Below are positions 6,381 to 6,441 of a stretch of 6,441 nt of DNA, piece by piece. Position numbers and translations under genes: made by a program. The number at the start of each line of letters is the position of its first letter. The first letter of the stretch is position 1. This DNA is from Synergistaceae bacterium (GTDB lineage: Bacteria > Synergistota > Synergistia > Synergistales > Aminobacteriaceae): the NCBI GenBank assembly GCA_031289165.1, contig JAITPZ010000186.1, forward strand, positions 1 to 6,441. The letters are read 5' to 3'. The notes beneath the pieces were generated by a model, which was not told the DNA's origin, ran no database searches, and saw nothing but the letters and a program-made list of their open reading frames with translations.

Positions 6381-6410
6381 AAAGGGCCTCCCCATACGGG
6401 AAGGCCCTTT
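6381..6410. terminator. Intrinsic terminator, probably of a minus-strand gene beyond the right edge
   Basis: AAAGGGCCT (6381-6389) pairs perfectly with AGGCCCTTT (6402-6410); after one mismatch CCC pairs with GGG, closing an ATAC loop. Minus-strand RNA would end in a run of six Ts, and plus-strand RNA would continue GTTTTTGG, so it can work both ways. No plus-strand gene lies within reach to its left. The likely client is therefore a minus-strand gene entering from the right, which insulates the gatCAB promoter from that gene. Confidence 0.8.
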
Positions 6411-6441
6411 GTTTTTGGTTCTTTATTTCTGCATATCAGGC

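Noticed and set aside
6048..6395. A 115-codon minus-strand frame over the gatC leader and promoter
   Set aside because: It spans the terminator, the promoter and the start of gatC in another frame, and its product is Gly/Arg-rich without motifs.
1..6441. Mobile elements, CRISPR arrays, tRNA or rRNA genes, defence or phage genes
   Set aside because: No transposase, integrase, regularly spaced repeats or RNA gene signatures were seen; nearly all sequence is accounted for by housekeeping genes and short spacers.

Overview
This 6.4 kb, GC-rich window looks like an ordinary bacterial chromosome segment dominated by translation genes. It carries a tRNA-dependent amidotransferase operon (gatC-gatA-gatB) and an elongation factor G-like GTPase, all on the minus strand. 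The 3' end of a MetQ-type lipoprotein gene lies on the plus strand at the left edge. A complete GatCAB means the organism makes Gln-tRNA(Gln), Asn-tRNA(Asn) or both by transamidation, as most bacteria outside the gammaproteobacterial model do. High GC, this operon order and an EF-G-2-type GTPase would fit an anaerobe such as a member of the Synergistota. That placement is an impression from protein character only and is weak.

Layout, left to right: the metQ-like 3' end (1-570, +); a convergent intergenic spacer with a perfect 28-bp palindrome that probably terminates transcription from both sides (571-704); the EF-G-like gene (705-2792, -); a short spacer holding a strong minus-strand terminator hairpin (2793-2891); gatB (2892-4364, -), gatA (4379-5851, -) and gatC (5855-6145, -), separated by only 14 and 3 nt; then an AT-rich promoter with an extended -10 element and a leader of about 120 nt; then further hairpins, including a clear intrinsic terminator at 6381-6410. 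That terminator probably closes a minus-strand gene lying beyond the right edge.

GatA releases ammonia from glutamine, GatB activates the misacylated Glu-tRNA(Gln) or Asp-tRNA(Asn) and delivers the ammonia, and GatC tethers the two. The EF-G-like protein lies directly downstream and may be co-expressed by read-through of the gatB terminator, since no promoter of its own is visible. It keeps the translocase domain architecture but has altered GTPase motifs, including loss of the usual catalytic histidine. This is the most interesting protein in the window.

I found no mobile element, CRISPR array, tRNA, rRNA, recognised riboswitch or defence system, and nothing that amounts to a previously undescribed system. 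The findings are sequence-level oddities in otherwise well-known families.
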